Source: JBFGJH01 sp041586155 (lineage in GTDB: Bacteria > Actinomycetota > Acidimicrobiia > Spongiisociales > JAENVV01). Taken from it: 28,638 nucleotides of DNA. The DNA is taken from assembly GCA_041586155.1 (NCBI GenBank), contig JBFHAT010000034.1, positions 1 through 28,638 on the forward strand, written 5' to 3'. The position numbers and the translations under genes were made by a program. Positions 20,689-28,522 of the stretch are shown here, piece after piece (position 1 is the first letter of the stretch; each line of letters begins with the position of its first letter). Under the pieces are notes generated by a model. That model did not search any database and was not told the DNA's origin. It saw only the letters and a program-made list of their open reading frames with translations.

Positions 20689-22506
20689 ATGACAGTTCGG
20701 GCGCACCGGGAGCAGCAACGACAACGGCGACTGTGGAAGCTCGCCGCGGTGCTGACCCTTCCGGCGACCTGGCTCTGGTGGCGGCTGCTCAATGGCCGAT
20801 CGGCAATCCCCGACTGGTCCCTGCCTCCAGACGCCATGTTCTGGCTGCCGGGCATCGCCATCGTTCTCCTGCTGGGGGTGGTGCTGGTCGCACCGATGCT
20901 CACCAACTCTCGCTCGCCACATACGATCATGCGCCCAGAGCAGATCGATGTTTCATTCGAACAAGTCAGGGGAATGGACCGGGTGGTCGCCGAAGTTCGT
21001 CACAGCCTCTCGGTTCTGATGGATCACGACCGGTTTCGGTTGGAGATGGGTGGCACTCCGCGACGCGGCATCCTGTTCGAGGGGCCGCCCGGCACCGGCA
21101 AGACCCACATCGCCAAGGCGATGGCAAAGGAGGCGGGCGTGCCGTTCTTGTTCGTGTCGTCAACCGCCTTCCAATCGATGTGGTACGGGATGACAGCCCG
21201 GAAGATCCGCTCGTTCTTCAAGGCGCTGCGTAAGGCGGCACGGGAAGAAGGTGGTGCGATCGGGTTCATCGAGGAGATCGACGCCATCGGTCTGCGTCGC
21301 TCGGCCACGTCCGCCACCGATCTCGATCGGATCAACCCATCCGTGGCCCAAGGCACAGGTGGGGTCGTGAACGAGCTCCTCATCCAGCTACAGAGCTTCG
21401 ACGAGCCGGCCGGTCGCGAACGGCTGAAGCTGTGGGCAATCGAGCGAACGAATCGCTACCTGCCTGCCCATCGGCAGCTATCGGTGAAGCCGCCGCCCTT
21501 CGACAACGTGCTTGTGGTGGCGGCTACCAACCGCGCTTCGGAGCTGGACAAAGCGCTCGTCCGGCCTGGCCGATTCGACCGACTCCTTCACTTCGGCATC
21601 CCGGGCCGAACGGCTCGGCGTGAGCTGATCGACTTCTTCCTCGACCGAAAGGCGCATCATGCCGAGCTGGATGATCCTGCGCCCCGAGACGACATCGCTT
21701 CGGCGACACTCGGATACACCCCCGCGTCGTTGGAACGGCTGTTCGACGAAGCGCTGCTCATCGCACTTCGACACGACCGCCACGAGCTGACTCTGCAGGA
21801 TCTGTGGCAAGCCCGCACCGACACCGAGCTGGGGCTGCCCGAGCCGGTAGACAGTCCTGAACACGAACGCGAGACCATCGCCGTCCACGAGGCGGGCCAC
21901 GCCACCGTGGCTCACCTCGTAGGGAAGGGTCGACGGTTGGAGATGTTGTCGATCATCAAGCGAAGGGAAGCGCTCGGCTTCCTCGCTCATCGCATGCAGG
22001 AAGAGCGGCACACGCAGAAGCGGTCCGAACTCCAGGCCATGATCGAGATCTCCCTCGGCGGAATGGTGGCAGAGGAGCTCTTCTTCGGAGAGTCCGGGAC
22101 GGGTCCTGCCGGGGACCTCGCCGCGGCGACCAACGCCGCAGTCGAGATGGTCGGATCCCTCGGCATGGGAACCTCTCTCGTCTCGTTTCGGGCATTGGAC
22201 GCGGGTCTCATGGGTGGCAACCTGACCGCCAAAGTACTGGGGGATCAGGATGCGAGGGCGAATGTCGACGAGATCCTGCGGGACAGCAAGGCTCGCGTCG
22301 TGAAGCTGCTGGCCGCACACAAACACGTCGTGCGAGCGCTGGCCGACGCCCTCCTCCAACACCACGAACTCATCGGCGACGACATCATCGAGGTGATCGA
22401 AAGCGCCGACCGCGAAGCGGGCGAGCAGACCATGATCGACCTCCGCGAGGAAGAGCCGGTGGTCAGCTACGTCGCTTCGGAGCCGTACCCGCCCGACGGG
22501 CGGTAG
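20689..22506 (+). CDS. Divergent FtsH-like membrane AAA metalloprotease
   Basis: 605 residues. Two N-terminal transmembrane helices (15-32 and 50-70) flank a short external loop. The AAA domain has Walker A GPPGTGKT (132-139), Walker B-region IGFIEEIDAIG in which the usual FIDEID is FIEEID (Glu195), and RPGRFDR as arginine finger/second region of homology. The pore loop that reads F-V-G in FtsH is Trp-Tyr-Gly here (SMWYGMTARKIR). An insertion of ~35 residues (about 240-272, PAGRERLKLWAIERTNRYLP) precedes the NVLVVAATNR strand. The zinc protease has HEAGH (400-404) and the third ligand Asp476 (GPAGDLAAAT). It should degrade membrane or cytosolic proteins using ATP. It is probably an extra FtsH paralogue. 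ATG 20689 is preferred over GTG 20665 for its ribosome site. Confidence 0.9.
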   Translation: MTVRAHREQQRQRRLWKLAAVLTLPATWLWWRLLNGRSAIPDWSLPPDAMFWLPGIAIVLLLGVVLVAPMLTNSRSPHTIMRPEQIDVSFEQVRGMDRVVAEVRHSLSVLMDHDRFRLEMGGTPRRGILFEGPPGTGKTHIAKAMAKEAGVPFLFVSSTAFQSMWYGMTARKIRSFFKALRKAAREEGGAIGFIEEIDAIGLRRSATSATDLDRINPSVAQGTGGVVNELLIQLQSFDEPAGRERLKLWAIERTNRYLPAHRQLSVKPPPFDNVLVVAATNRASELDKALVRPGRFDRLLHFGIPGRTARRELIDFFLDRKAHHAELDDPAPRDDIASATLGYTPASLERLFDEALLIALRHDRHELTLQDLWQARTDTELGLPEPVDSPEHERETIAVHEAGHATVAHLVGKGRRLEMLSIIKRREALGFLAHRMQEERHTQKRSELQAMIEISLGGMVAEELFFGESGTGPAGDLAAATNAAVEMVGSLGMGTSLVSFRALDAGLMGGNLTAKVLGDQDARANVDEILRDSKARVVKLLAAHKHVVRALADALLQHHELIGDDIIEVIESADREAGEQTMIDLREEEPVVSYVASEPYPPDGR

Positions 22507-22566
22507 CGGAGCGCGCCTCCCGGTTTCCCCAGTTTTCTGGGCTGCAGTCATTGGCCCGCTTCGTCG

Positions 22567-22572
22567 TATGTT
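22567..22572 (+). promoter_or_regulatory. -10 hexamer TATGTT of the 22580 operon
   Basis: TATGTT ends 7 nt before the ATG at 22580, matching the leaderless pattern of this window. Confidence 0.4.
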
Positions 22573-22579
22573 CCGCGTC

Positions 22580-22822
22580 ATGACGTACATCAGCTTCGAA
22601 GTCATCGGCGCAATCGGTCGGGACCGACTCCGAGAAGCCGCACGACGGCGCTTGGTTCGGTCGCTGCGGCCCTCGCGAGATCCAATGCTGCGAGGTCGAG
22701 CCACCGAAATGATCGGCGCGGTGTCGATCGCTCCGTTCAACCCGGCGGACTCCCGTGGGACGGCCAATCACCCAGATCCCTGGTTTGGCCAAGACCCACC
22801 AACCATGAGGTGCCGCTCATGA
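22580..22822 (+). CDS. Small basic hypothetical protein, 80 aa, coupled to serine hydrolase
   Basis: 80 residues beginning MTYISFEVIGAIGRDRLREA, then a strongly basic helix (ARRRLVRSLRPSR) and a disordered C-terminus. I do not recognise a family. Two features make it a likely gene: a TATGTT hexamer 7 nt before the ATG, as for other leaderless genes here, and a stop that overlaps the ATG of the serine hydrolase as ATGA. The N-terminal 35 residues look like a helical motif common in small actinobacterial proteins of unknown role. The open frame starts at 22568 but that ATG lies within the -10 hexamer. Confidence 0.55.
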   Translation: MTYISFEVIGAIGRDRLREAARRRLVRSLRPSRDPMLRGRATEMIGAVSIAPFNPADSRGTANHPDPWFGQDPPTMRCRS

Positions 22823-24036
22823 CCCCTCGTCACACGACACTCACGATGATGGGACTGCTGCTCCTCGCCGCCGCACTCGTGCCTGCGTGGAGTCCGGACG
22901 CTGCCGCTCCCGAAGGCGACCGGATCGTTTCGGACCCTGCTTTGGCGGCTCGGATCGACGAGGTCGCCACCCGGGCTTTGGACGGACTGCAGATGGCGGG
23001 GATGTCCGTCGCCGTACGACAGCACGGCGAGCTGGCGTTCGCCGCCGGCTACGGATATTCCGACGTCGTGCGGCGCGTTCCGGCTGAACCGCACACCTTG
23101 TACCGCCTCGGCTCGATCGGCAAGACCTTCACGGCGGCGTCCGTGCTGCTGCTCGCTCAGGAGCAGCGCCTTGCGCTCGACGATTCGATCGCCACACACT
23201 TGCCGCACGTTCCGTCGCACCTCAGCGACGTTCGAGTGCGGCACCTGCTGTCACATACCTCTGGTCTCGACGAGTCCGCAATCGGCCCGGAGCTGGAAGC
23301 CACCGGAGGCGTTGGCCTCGACCCGGACGAGATTCTCGACAGTGCGCTGTCCCGTCGGTTGCTGTTCGAGCCCGGCAGCCAGTGGCTCTACAGCAATGCC
23401 GGTTACATGCTCGTCGGCAACCTGATCGAGCGGGTCACCGGTACCACTTCAGGCGATCACATCGCCCGCTCGGTCTTGGAGCCGATTGGGCTTCACGACA
23501 CCAGGTCATGTCCCGACGAGCCCCCGGTAGACGAGAACTGGGCGCAGGGACATGAGGTCGACCAGCGCAATCTGAGCAGGGTGATCCGCCTGGGTCGTCG
23601 TCCCGGTCTCAGCAGTGCCTCGCCGATCTCCATGGCGGTGGTCGGTGCCGCCGGCTCTTTGTGCTCCGACGTGGTCGACCTGGTCCGGTGGCCGGAAGTG
23701 CTCGAGACTCAATTGCTAGAGCCAGAGACGTTCGCAGAGATGAGAGCGGCGACTCGACTGAGCGACGGAACCGCCGTCGGTTACGGGCTCGGTCTACAAC
23801 TCCGCCAGTACGGTCGACACCGAGCCCTTGGTCACTCCGGCGTCATCAACGGGTTCGTCACGATCCTCGCTCACTTTCCTGACGATGAGACGACCGTTGC
23901 GCTGCTCGTCAACACGTCACTCTCGGAAGAAGACGCACGAGCTCTCTTTGAAGAGGTCGTGGCAGCGACGTTCGATGAACCGAGGACAGCATGGATCGAC
24001 GAGTACGGCTTAGAGAGGCAGAACCATGACAATTAG
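22819..24036 (+). CDS. Secreted serine hydrolase of the beta-lactamase/DD-peptidase family
   Basis: 405 residues. A signal peptide (MMGLLLLAAALVPAWS) is followed by the class C beta-lactamase-like fold: Ser99-x-x-Lys102 (LGSIGKTFTA), Tyr191-x-Asn193 (LYSNAGYML) and His339-Ser-Gly (ALGHSGVINGF), the third element of this family. LLSHTSGLDE is also diagnostic. Members are D-aminopeptidases, esterases or peptidoglycan-related hydrolases acting outside the membrane; antibiotic hydrolysis cannot be inferred. ATG 22819 is chosen because it overlaps the upstream stop and has GAGGTG 6 nt before it; GTG 22810 is an alternative. The last 11 bases overlap the next gene. Confidence 0.92.
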   Translation: MTPRHTTLTMMGLLLLAAALVPAWSPDAAAPEGDRIVSDPALAARIDEVATRALDGLQMAGMSVAVRQHGELAFAAGYGYSDVVRRVPAEPHTLYRLGSIGKTFTAASVLLLAQEQRLALDDSIATHLPHVPSHLSDVRVRHLLSHTSGLDESAIGPELEATGGVGLDPDEILDSALSRRLLFEPGSQWLYSNAGYMLVGNLIERVTGTTSGDHIARSVLEPIGLHDTRSCPDEPPVDENWAQGHEVDQRNLSRVIRLGRRPGLSSASPISMAVVGAAGSLCSDVVDLVRWPEVLETQLLEPETFAEMRAATRLSDGTAVGYGLGLQLRQYGRHRALGHSGVINGFVTILAHFPDDETTVALLVNTSLSEEDARALFEEVVAATFDEPRTAWIDEYGLERQNHDN

Positions 24037-24670
24037 CGCACAGGTCGGTGATGGGCCAACGCTGGACCGCCGGCTGCCGTCCGTCCGCGGGGATGAAAAG
24101 ACTCGGCAGGTTCTCTCGGCCGAAGGCATGATCGCAGCGGCCGGCGTGCTCGTGGCGATCGCATCGCTCGGCTCTTTTGCTCGGGGATGGTCATGGTGGC
24201 TGCTGGCGCCCGCTTCTGCATCGTTGGTGATCGGGCTGGGGCGTCTTCGGCATCGTTCAGCACAGCGCAACGCTCGAACGGCGTACCTGACGACGGCAGC
24301 GCTGCTGACGACGACGGTTCTCCTCAGCGCGGTCGGATTCGTTGTCGAATGGCGCCTCGGGATCGAGCCCAACTGGATCCGCTCGGTCACCGAATGGGCG
24401 GCCATTGGTTCGATGATCGGGATCGGACTACTGGGCCTGGCGGCGCTCCGCAGTGCGACATCCGCAGGACTCATCCTCATGCTCGCCATTCCGTTGGGTC
24501 TGGCGATCGATCTGGTCACGACGGCAGCGCTCCCAGCAGGCTTCTTCGTCGAAGAAGGAGGGCTGCGGGTGGGATTGATCGTCACCGGCATCGGCCTGAT
24601 ACACCTTGGCCGTCACCGAGCGTCGAGCTCGAATGAAGGCCGACCATCTGCGCTCTCCTCCGCCGGTTGA
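24026..24670 (+). CDS. Polytopic membrane protein, unknown function
   Basis: 214 residues from ATG 24026, overlapping the hydrolase by 11 bases with AGAGAGGC as ribosome site. After a ~30-residue cytosolic start there are about six hydrophobic segments: GMIAAAGVLVAIASLGSFA, WWLLAPASASLVIGLG, TTAALLTTTVLLSAVGFVV, WAAIGSMIGIGLLGLAAL, LILMLAIPLGLAIDLVTTA and VGLIVTGIGLIHLG. No catalytic or transport motif is recognised. It is the third gene of the 22580-24670 operon, so it may work with the secreted hydrolase, for instance in export or regulation; this is a guess from position. Confidence 0.8.
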   Translation: MTISAQVGDGPTLDRRLPSVRGDEKTRQVLSAEGMIAAAGVLVAIASLGSFARGWSWWLLAPASASLVIGLGRLRHRSAQRNARTAYLTTAALLTTTVLLSAVGFVVEWRLGIEPNWIRSVTEWAAIGSMIGIGLLGLAALRSATSAGLILMLAIPLGLAIDLVTTAALPAGFFVEEGGLRVGLIVTGIGLIHLGRHRASSSNEGRPSALSSAG

Positions 24671-24671
24671 A

Positions 24672-24690
24672 CCCGGCTCGGGTAGCCGGG
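24672..24690. terminator. Hairpin terminator between convergent genes
   Basis: Perfect 7-bp arms CCCGGCT (24672-24678) and AGCCGGG (24684-24690) with a 5-nt loop, lying between the membrane protein stop and the oxidoreductase stop. Confidence 0.6.
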
Positions 24691-24701
24691 GGGCGACCGC
24701 A

Positions 24702-25628
24702 TCACCTTCGGAGGACCCTCATCACCTCGTCGAACCCGCTCGAACGCCCGTCGAAAACGGTGAAGTAGTTGACGCCGAATCGATCTCTCAGATCCTCTAG
24801 TCGGTCGGCGATCGCGGAGGCCGTCCCAAACTGGAGAAACGGCGAATCGAGCATCTGCCGCGGTGTCATGGCGCCGTCCCAGTGGGCCGACAGCGCTTCG
24901 GCGGCGGCATCAGGCTGATCCGTCACTTCGACCCACTGCAGGAGCACGTTCAGTTCCATCCGGTCGAACCGGGCACCGGCATGATGCCGAACCAGCTCGA
25001 TGCGGCTCGCCAACCCGCCCTCGGTCGCATCCTCGTACACCGGGCCGGTCGCACGGAGGCGGAAGCCCGTGAAGCCGACCACATCCGCACGACGGGCCGC
25101 CACCCGCAACAGGCGAGAACCGTTGCCTCCGACCACCATGGGCAACCCGGCGCGCTGCGGGGGCAGTGGCTCGAGCCGGTGGGCCTTCATCTGATAGTGC
25201 TTGCCCTCGTGAGTGACCGTATCGCCGTTCAGGAGCCCTCGCACGATGATCAACGCTTCTTCGAGCCGCTCGACCCGGATGGACGGCGAGTCGAACTGCC
25301 GCACCCGCGACGTCTGGTACTCCGACGCGTTCCATCCGGCCCCCATGCCGAGCTCGAAGCGGCCCCCGGACAGGAGATCGAGGCTCGCAGCCTCCTGCGC
25401 AACGATCGCCGGGTGACGGAAGTCGTTGTTCAGGACCAGCGTGCCCAGCCGCACACGCGACGTAGCCTCGGCGGCCGCTGACAGCGCAACCATCGGGGCG
25501 AGCGCACCGAGATGGTCGGCCACCACGAGCACGTCGTAGCCGGCATCCTCCGCTCGGCGGGCGAATGCTCGCCACTGGCCGGCATCCTCCGCCCGGCTGC
25601 GGCTGATCCCGAAACGGAAAGGTCGCAT
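24702..25628 (-). CDS. F420-dependent LLM-class oxidoreductase
   Basis: 308 residues. It is a luciferase-like monooxygenase TIM barrel: FGISRSRAEDAGQWRAFARR, VVADHLGALAPMVALSAAAE, VRLGTLVLNNDFRHPAIVAQ and LDLLSGGRFELGMGAGWNAS. DHLG and GMGAGW are typical of actinobacterial F420 enzymes (TIGR03621-like group), which use F420H2 to reduce diverse compounds. The substrate is unknown. The end has FGVNYFTVFDGR. TATCGT lies 6 nt before the ATG at 25628, suggesting a leaderless start. It is divergent from the surface protein gene at 25689 and convergent with the membrane protein gene. Confidence 0.92.
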   Translation of the reverse strand: MRPFRFGISRSRAEDAGQWRAFARRAEDAGYDVLVVADHLGALAPMVALSAAAEATSRVRLGTLVLNNDFRHPAIVAQEAASLDLLSGGRFELGMGAGWNASEYQTSRVRQFDSPSIRVERLEEALIIVRGLLNGDTVTHEGKHYQMKAHRLEPLPPQRAGLPMVVGGNGSRLLRVAARRADVVGFTGFRLRATGPVYEDATEGGLASRIELVRHHAGARFDRMELNVLLQWVEVTDQPDAAAEALSAHWDGAMTPRQMLDSPFLQFGTASAIADRLEDLRDRFGVNYFTVFDGRSSGFDEVMRVLRR

Positions 25629-25634
25629 CGTCGG

Positions 25635-25640
25635 ACGATA
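25635..25640 (-). promoter_or_regulatory. -10 hexamer TATCGT of the F420 oxidoreductase gene
   Basis: TATCGT on the minus strand ends 6 nt before the ATG at 25628; leaderless start inferred. Confidence 0.45.
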
Positions 25641-25664
25641 CCGGCACCGATCCGGCGATTTGCG

Positions 25665-25670
25665 TAAGGT
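25665..25670 (+). promoter_or_regulatory. -10 hexamer TAAGGT of the surface protein gene
   Basis: TAAGGT is followed by a ~12-nt leader with AGGAGGG (25678-25684). It is divergent from the TATCGT hexamer 24 bp away. Confidence 0.4.
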
Positions 25671-25688
25671 CGAACTGAGGAGGGACCA

Positions 25689-26234
25689 CTGAGGGGCTCA
25701 CGCTTTGGTTTGATCGGTACGCTGGCTGCAGGCGCGATCGTGCTGCTCGGCCTGCCTGTTGGCGCCGATCTGAGAGGCCCGTGCGAGGGCAAGGTGACGA
25801 TCGACGGGATCGACTACGACGCGTCCAACGACTCCCCCGGCAACCCCATCGTGATTCCAGAGGACCGTGAAGGCCTGCGGATCCCGTACGAGGGAGCCGT
25901 AACGGTGCAGAACACCAACTACTTGGGCTCCGTCGGTGTCGTCGTCGGACCAGTCACGGTCACGGTGGGCGACTGGGGTCTCGACGAGAATCCGGACGAC
26001 ATTCGCGAGACCACCCCGGGCTCCATCTACGTCCTCGGTAGCGAGCTGAACGACATCGTCGGGCTGTACGAGCTGACCGCGTTTCACGACGCCGACGGGG
26101 GCAACTGCGACGCCACCGCCATGGTGAAACTCGAAGGCAGCCCCCTCGAAACCACGATCGGCCTCGCCGCCGTGGCCGGCGCAGCGATCACCGGAGTCGG
26201 CGTCGTCTCGGCCGGAGTGAGGAAGAAAGCATGA
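25689..26234 (+). CDS. Secreted, C-terminally membrane-anchored protein, probable CTG start
   Basis: 181 residues if it starts at CTG 25689. The frame is closed by TAA at 25665, and between that stop and TTG 25710 the only candidate is this CTG, with AGGAGGG 4-5 nt upstream. The CTG start also gives the signal peptide a basic n-region (RGSRFG) before LIGTLAAGAIVLLGLPVGA. The mature part is acidic and beta-rich, with two cysteines (GPCEGKVTIDG, GGNCDATAMVKLEG) likely forming a disulfide. A C-terminal helix (IGLAAVAGAAITGVGVVSAG) and a basic end (VRKKA) anchor it in the membrane. Family not recognised. Its stop overlaps the next ATG (ATGA). Confidence 0.8.
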   Translation: MRGSRFGLIGTLAAGAIVLLGLPVGADLRGPCEGKVTIDGIDYDASNDSPGNPIVIPEDREGLRIPYEGAVTVQNTNYLGSVGVVVGPVTVTVGDWGLDENPDDIRETTPGSIYVLGSELNDIVGLYELTAFHDADGGNCDATAMVKLEGSPLETTIGLAAVAGAAITGVGVVSAGVRKKA

Positions 26235-26452
26235 AGGGCCGACCCGTGCTGGGCGTGATCTCCGGGTTCCTGTTCGGACTGTTCCTGGCCGTCGTGCTGC
26301 AGCAGTTCTCGATCTGGCCGCTCGACAACCTGATCGTCATCGGGCTGCCCATCGCCGGCATCCTGCTCGGTCTGCTGATGGCTGCGTGGGCCCCGTTCGG
26401 GCGCAAGCAAACGGCGGTGATCATCGAGACCACGCTCGATCACGACGCCTAG
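26231..26452 (+). CDS. Small membrane protein, two helices
   Basis: 73 residues; ATG 26231 overlaps the preceding stop by 4 bases. Two hydrophobic helices (VISGFLFGLFLAVVLQQF and LIVIGLPIAGILLGLLMAAW) are joined by SIWPLDN, followed by a short polar C-terminus. No motif is recognised. Tight coupling with the anchored surface protein suggests that they act together. Confidence 0.82.
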   Translation: MKGRPVLGVISGFLFGLFLAVVLQQFSIWPLDNLIVIGLPIAGILLGLLMAAWAPFGRKQTAVIIETTLDHDA

Positions 26453-26468
26453 CCGCAGCGCCTGCCGG

Positions 26469-26474
26469 TAGGGT
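26469..26474 (+). promoter_or_regulatory. -10 hexamer TAGGGT of the dehydrogenase gene
   Basis: TAGGGT ends 6 nt before the ATG at 26481; leaderless start inferred. Confidence 0.5.
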
Positions 26475-26480
26475 GCGCCC

Positions 26481-27491
26481 ATGCGTGCCTGGCTGTTGCG
26501 CGACACCACCGGACCCTCCGGCTACGCCCTCGAGGAGATCGACGTGCCCGAGCCTGGCCCCGAAGACGTACGGGTCATGCTCCGGGCATCGGCGCTCAAT
26601 CACCTCGACCTGTGGGTATCCAAGGGTCTCCCTGCACCCCACCATTTTCCGCACATCGCCGGTGGCGACGGCGCGGGAATCATCGACGCGGTCGGCGAGG
26701 AAGTGACCGCCTGGGCGCCCGGCGACGAAGTGGTGATCAACCCATCGATGGCCTGCGGAGCCTGCCAGCAATGCCAGCAGGGTGAGCATCCGTTCTGCGA
26801 TACGTACGGCGTGCTCGGCGAGCATGTGAGCGGCACACTGACGGAGCAGATCGTGCTCCCGGCGCGCAACATCGTCGCCAAGCCCCCCGATCTGACATGG
26901 GAGGAATCCGCCGCGTACGGATTGGCAGCCGGCACCGCGTTCCGCATGCTCGAGCGTGCTCGGCTCGGCGAAGGCGACAACTTGCTCATCATCGGCATCG
27001 GCGGCGGCGTGGCAACGATGGGCCTGCAGCTCGGTGTGGCATTGGGGGCCAACGTGTACGTCACCTCGACCAGCCCAGCCAAGCTGGAGAGGGCGATCGG
27101 CTTGGGTGCCGTCGCCGGGTTCGACTCGGCGGGCGAGTTCTCGAAGGAGATGAAAGCCGTCGGCGGCGCCGACGTCGTGCTCGAGAGCGTCGGCCCGGCG
27201 ACATGGGCGCAGACGGTGCGTTCGATGAACAAGGGAGGCCGCATCGCGGTGTGCGGCTCGACCAGCGGCACCAAGGTCGAGCTGACGGTACCAGTGCTGT
27301 TCTTCAAGCAGCTCGAGATCATCGGCTCGACGATGTTCACCTACGCCCAGTTCGACCGGGTCACCGCAATGATGGCGTCAGGCAACATCAACCCAGTGAT
27401 CGACTCTGTCACTCGCTTCGAAGACCTTCCGAAAGCGCTCGAGAAGATGGAACGAGGAGACCAGTTCGGCAAGCTGGTGATCGGCCGATAG
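26481..27491 (+). CDS. Medium-chain zinc-type alcohol dehydrogenase / quinone oxidoreductase-like protein
   Basis: 336 residues. The GroES-like N-terminal domain has ALNHLDLWV, the PHIAGGDGAGIIDAVG segment and GDEVVINP. The structural zinc site is complete with four cysteines (ACGACQQCQQGEHPFC). The catalytic zinc set is not typical of alcohol dehydrogenases (no Cys in the ALNHLD segment), which points to a zinc-lacking or quinone-reductase-like active site. The nucleotide-binding domain carries IIGIGGGVATMGLQL, an altered GxGxxG motif, and NVYVTSTSPAKLERA, where the absence of an acid at the strand end suggests NADPH preference. Substrate unknown. The short-chain dehydrogenase lies 171 bp downstream on the same strand. 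Confidence 0.92.
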   Translation: MRAWLLRDTTGPSGYALEEIDVPEPGPEDVRVMLRASALNHLDLWVSKGLPAPHHFPHIAGGDGAGIIDAVGEEVTAWAPGDEVVINPSMACGACQQCQQGEHPFCDTYGVLGEHVSGTLTEQIVLPARNIVAKPPDLTWEESAAYGLAAGTAFRMLERARLGEGDNLLIIGIGGGVATMGLQLGVALGANVYVTSTSPAKLERAIGLGAVAGFDSAGEFSKEMKAVGGADVVLESVGPATWAQTVRSMNKGGRIAVCGSTSGTKVELTVPVLFFKQLEIIGSTMFTYAQFDRVTAMMASGNINPVIDSVTRFEDLPKALEKMERGDQFGKLVIGR

Positions 27492-27662
27492 GGCAATCCC
27501 TTCCGGGCAGGAACAGCGGAGGAGCGCCCGCCGGCTCCATCCTCCAAATACCTGCCGCTCTCCCCAAAGGAACCGCCTTTCGCCTCTACGCCGGCGCAAC
27601 ACCTTTCGTCGACCGTGGGTGGCATGCCAGGGAACGGCTCTCACATGAGAAAGGAGGCCGTT

Positions 27663-28409
27663 ATGGGAAAGTTCGACGGATGGGTGGCGCTCGTCAGCGG
27701 CGGCGCCCGCGGAATGGGTGCGTCGCACGTCAGAGGCCTGGTCGGTGAAGGCGCCAAAGTCGTCTTCGGTGACATCCTCGACGACGACGGCAAGGCCCTG
27801 GCCGATGAACTCGGCGACTCGGCGCTCTTCGTCCATCTCAACGTCACCAAAGATGACGATTGGAAATGGGCAGTAGCCGCAGCCGAGAAGGAGTTCGGCC
27901 CGATCAATCTGCTCGTCAACAACGCCGGAATCGTCGAGTTCGGACCGGTCGAGGACATGGACCCCGATGCGTTCCGTCGCGTGATCGACGTGAACCTGAC
28001 GGGTACGTTCCTGGGCATGCACTACGCAGTGCCCTCGCTTCGCAAGGCGGGTGGAGGAGCCATCATCAACATATCCTCGACCGCCGGTCTGATGGGCTAC
28101 GCCTCGATTGCGGCGTACAGCGCCTCGAAGTGGGGTGTGCGAGGCATGACGAAGTCGGTTGCGATGGAGCTCGGTGGGGACAACGTCCGCGTGATGTCGA
28201 TCCATCCGGGCCCGATCCGCACACCGATGACCGACGGCATGGGTGACGAGCTCACCCAGGCGCAACCGATCAAGCGCTTCGGTGACCCCGAAGAGGTCAC
28301 CAAGCTCCTGATGTTCATGGCAGCCGATGCCACCTTCAGCACCGGCTCCGAGTGGGTCATCGACGGCGGGGCCGTTCTCGGCCCGGTCATGGATCTCCCC
28401 CAGGAGTAG
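27663..28409 (+). CDS. Short-chain dehydrogenase/reductase (SDR)
   Basis: 248 residues from ATG 27663, with AAAGGAGG just upstream. A classical SDR: cofactor motif SGGARGMGASHV (TGxxxGxG type), DILDDDG with an Asp after the second strand indicating NAD(H) preference, NNAGIVEFG, catalytic Ser in INISSTAG, and Tyr/Lys in AYSASKWG. The PGPIRTPM loop follows. Overall it resembles 3-alpha/20-beta-hydroxysteroid dehydrogenase-like proteins of actinobacteria; the true substrate is unknown. An ATG at 27645 is in frame but lies before the ribosome site. The gene is followed by a strong hairpin. Confidence 0.93.
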   Translation: MGKFDGWVALVSGGARGMGASHVRGLVGEGAKVVFGDILDDDGKALADELGDSALFVHLNVTKDDDWKWAVAAAEKEFGPINLLVNNAGIVEFGPVEDMDPDAFRRVIDVNLTGTFLGMHYAVPSLRKAGGGAIINISSTAGLMGYASIAAYSASKWGVRGMTKSVAMELGGDNVRVMSIHPGPIRTPMTDGMGDELTQAQPIKRFGDPEEVTKLLMFMAADATFSTGSEWVIDGGAVLGPVMDLPQE

Positions 28410-28421
28410 CGGTCAGACGCC

Positions 28422-28455
28422 GGGCGGCCCCCATGCGGAGGGGCGGGGGCCGCTC
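28422..28455 (+). terminator. Hairpin terminator after the short-chain dehydrogenase
   Basis: Eleven-bp arms (28422-28432 and 28445-28455, one G-T pair) with a 12-nt loop, very GC-rich, just after the stop at 28409. No T run follows. Confidence 0.6.
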
Positions 28456-28522
28456 GGTGTCGCCGGCCGACTTCGTCTCTGAACTCGGTCGCGATTCATC
28501 GCCGCGTGGTTGACTCGACCCA

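Noticed and set aside
22528..22541. Short CCCAG/CTGGG hairpin after the FtsH-like gene as a terminator
   Set aside because: The stem is only 5 bp with no T run after it; too weak to call.
21478..22767. Long minus-strand open frame of ~429 codons
   Set aside because: It is antisense to the FtsH-like gene, whose motifs are complete on the plus strand.
22819..24036. Antibiotic-resistance beta-lactamase
   Set aside because: The SxxK, YxN and HSG motifs define the wide serine hydrolase family; nothing in the sequence shows antibiotic hydrolysis.
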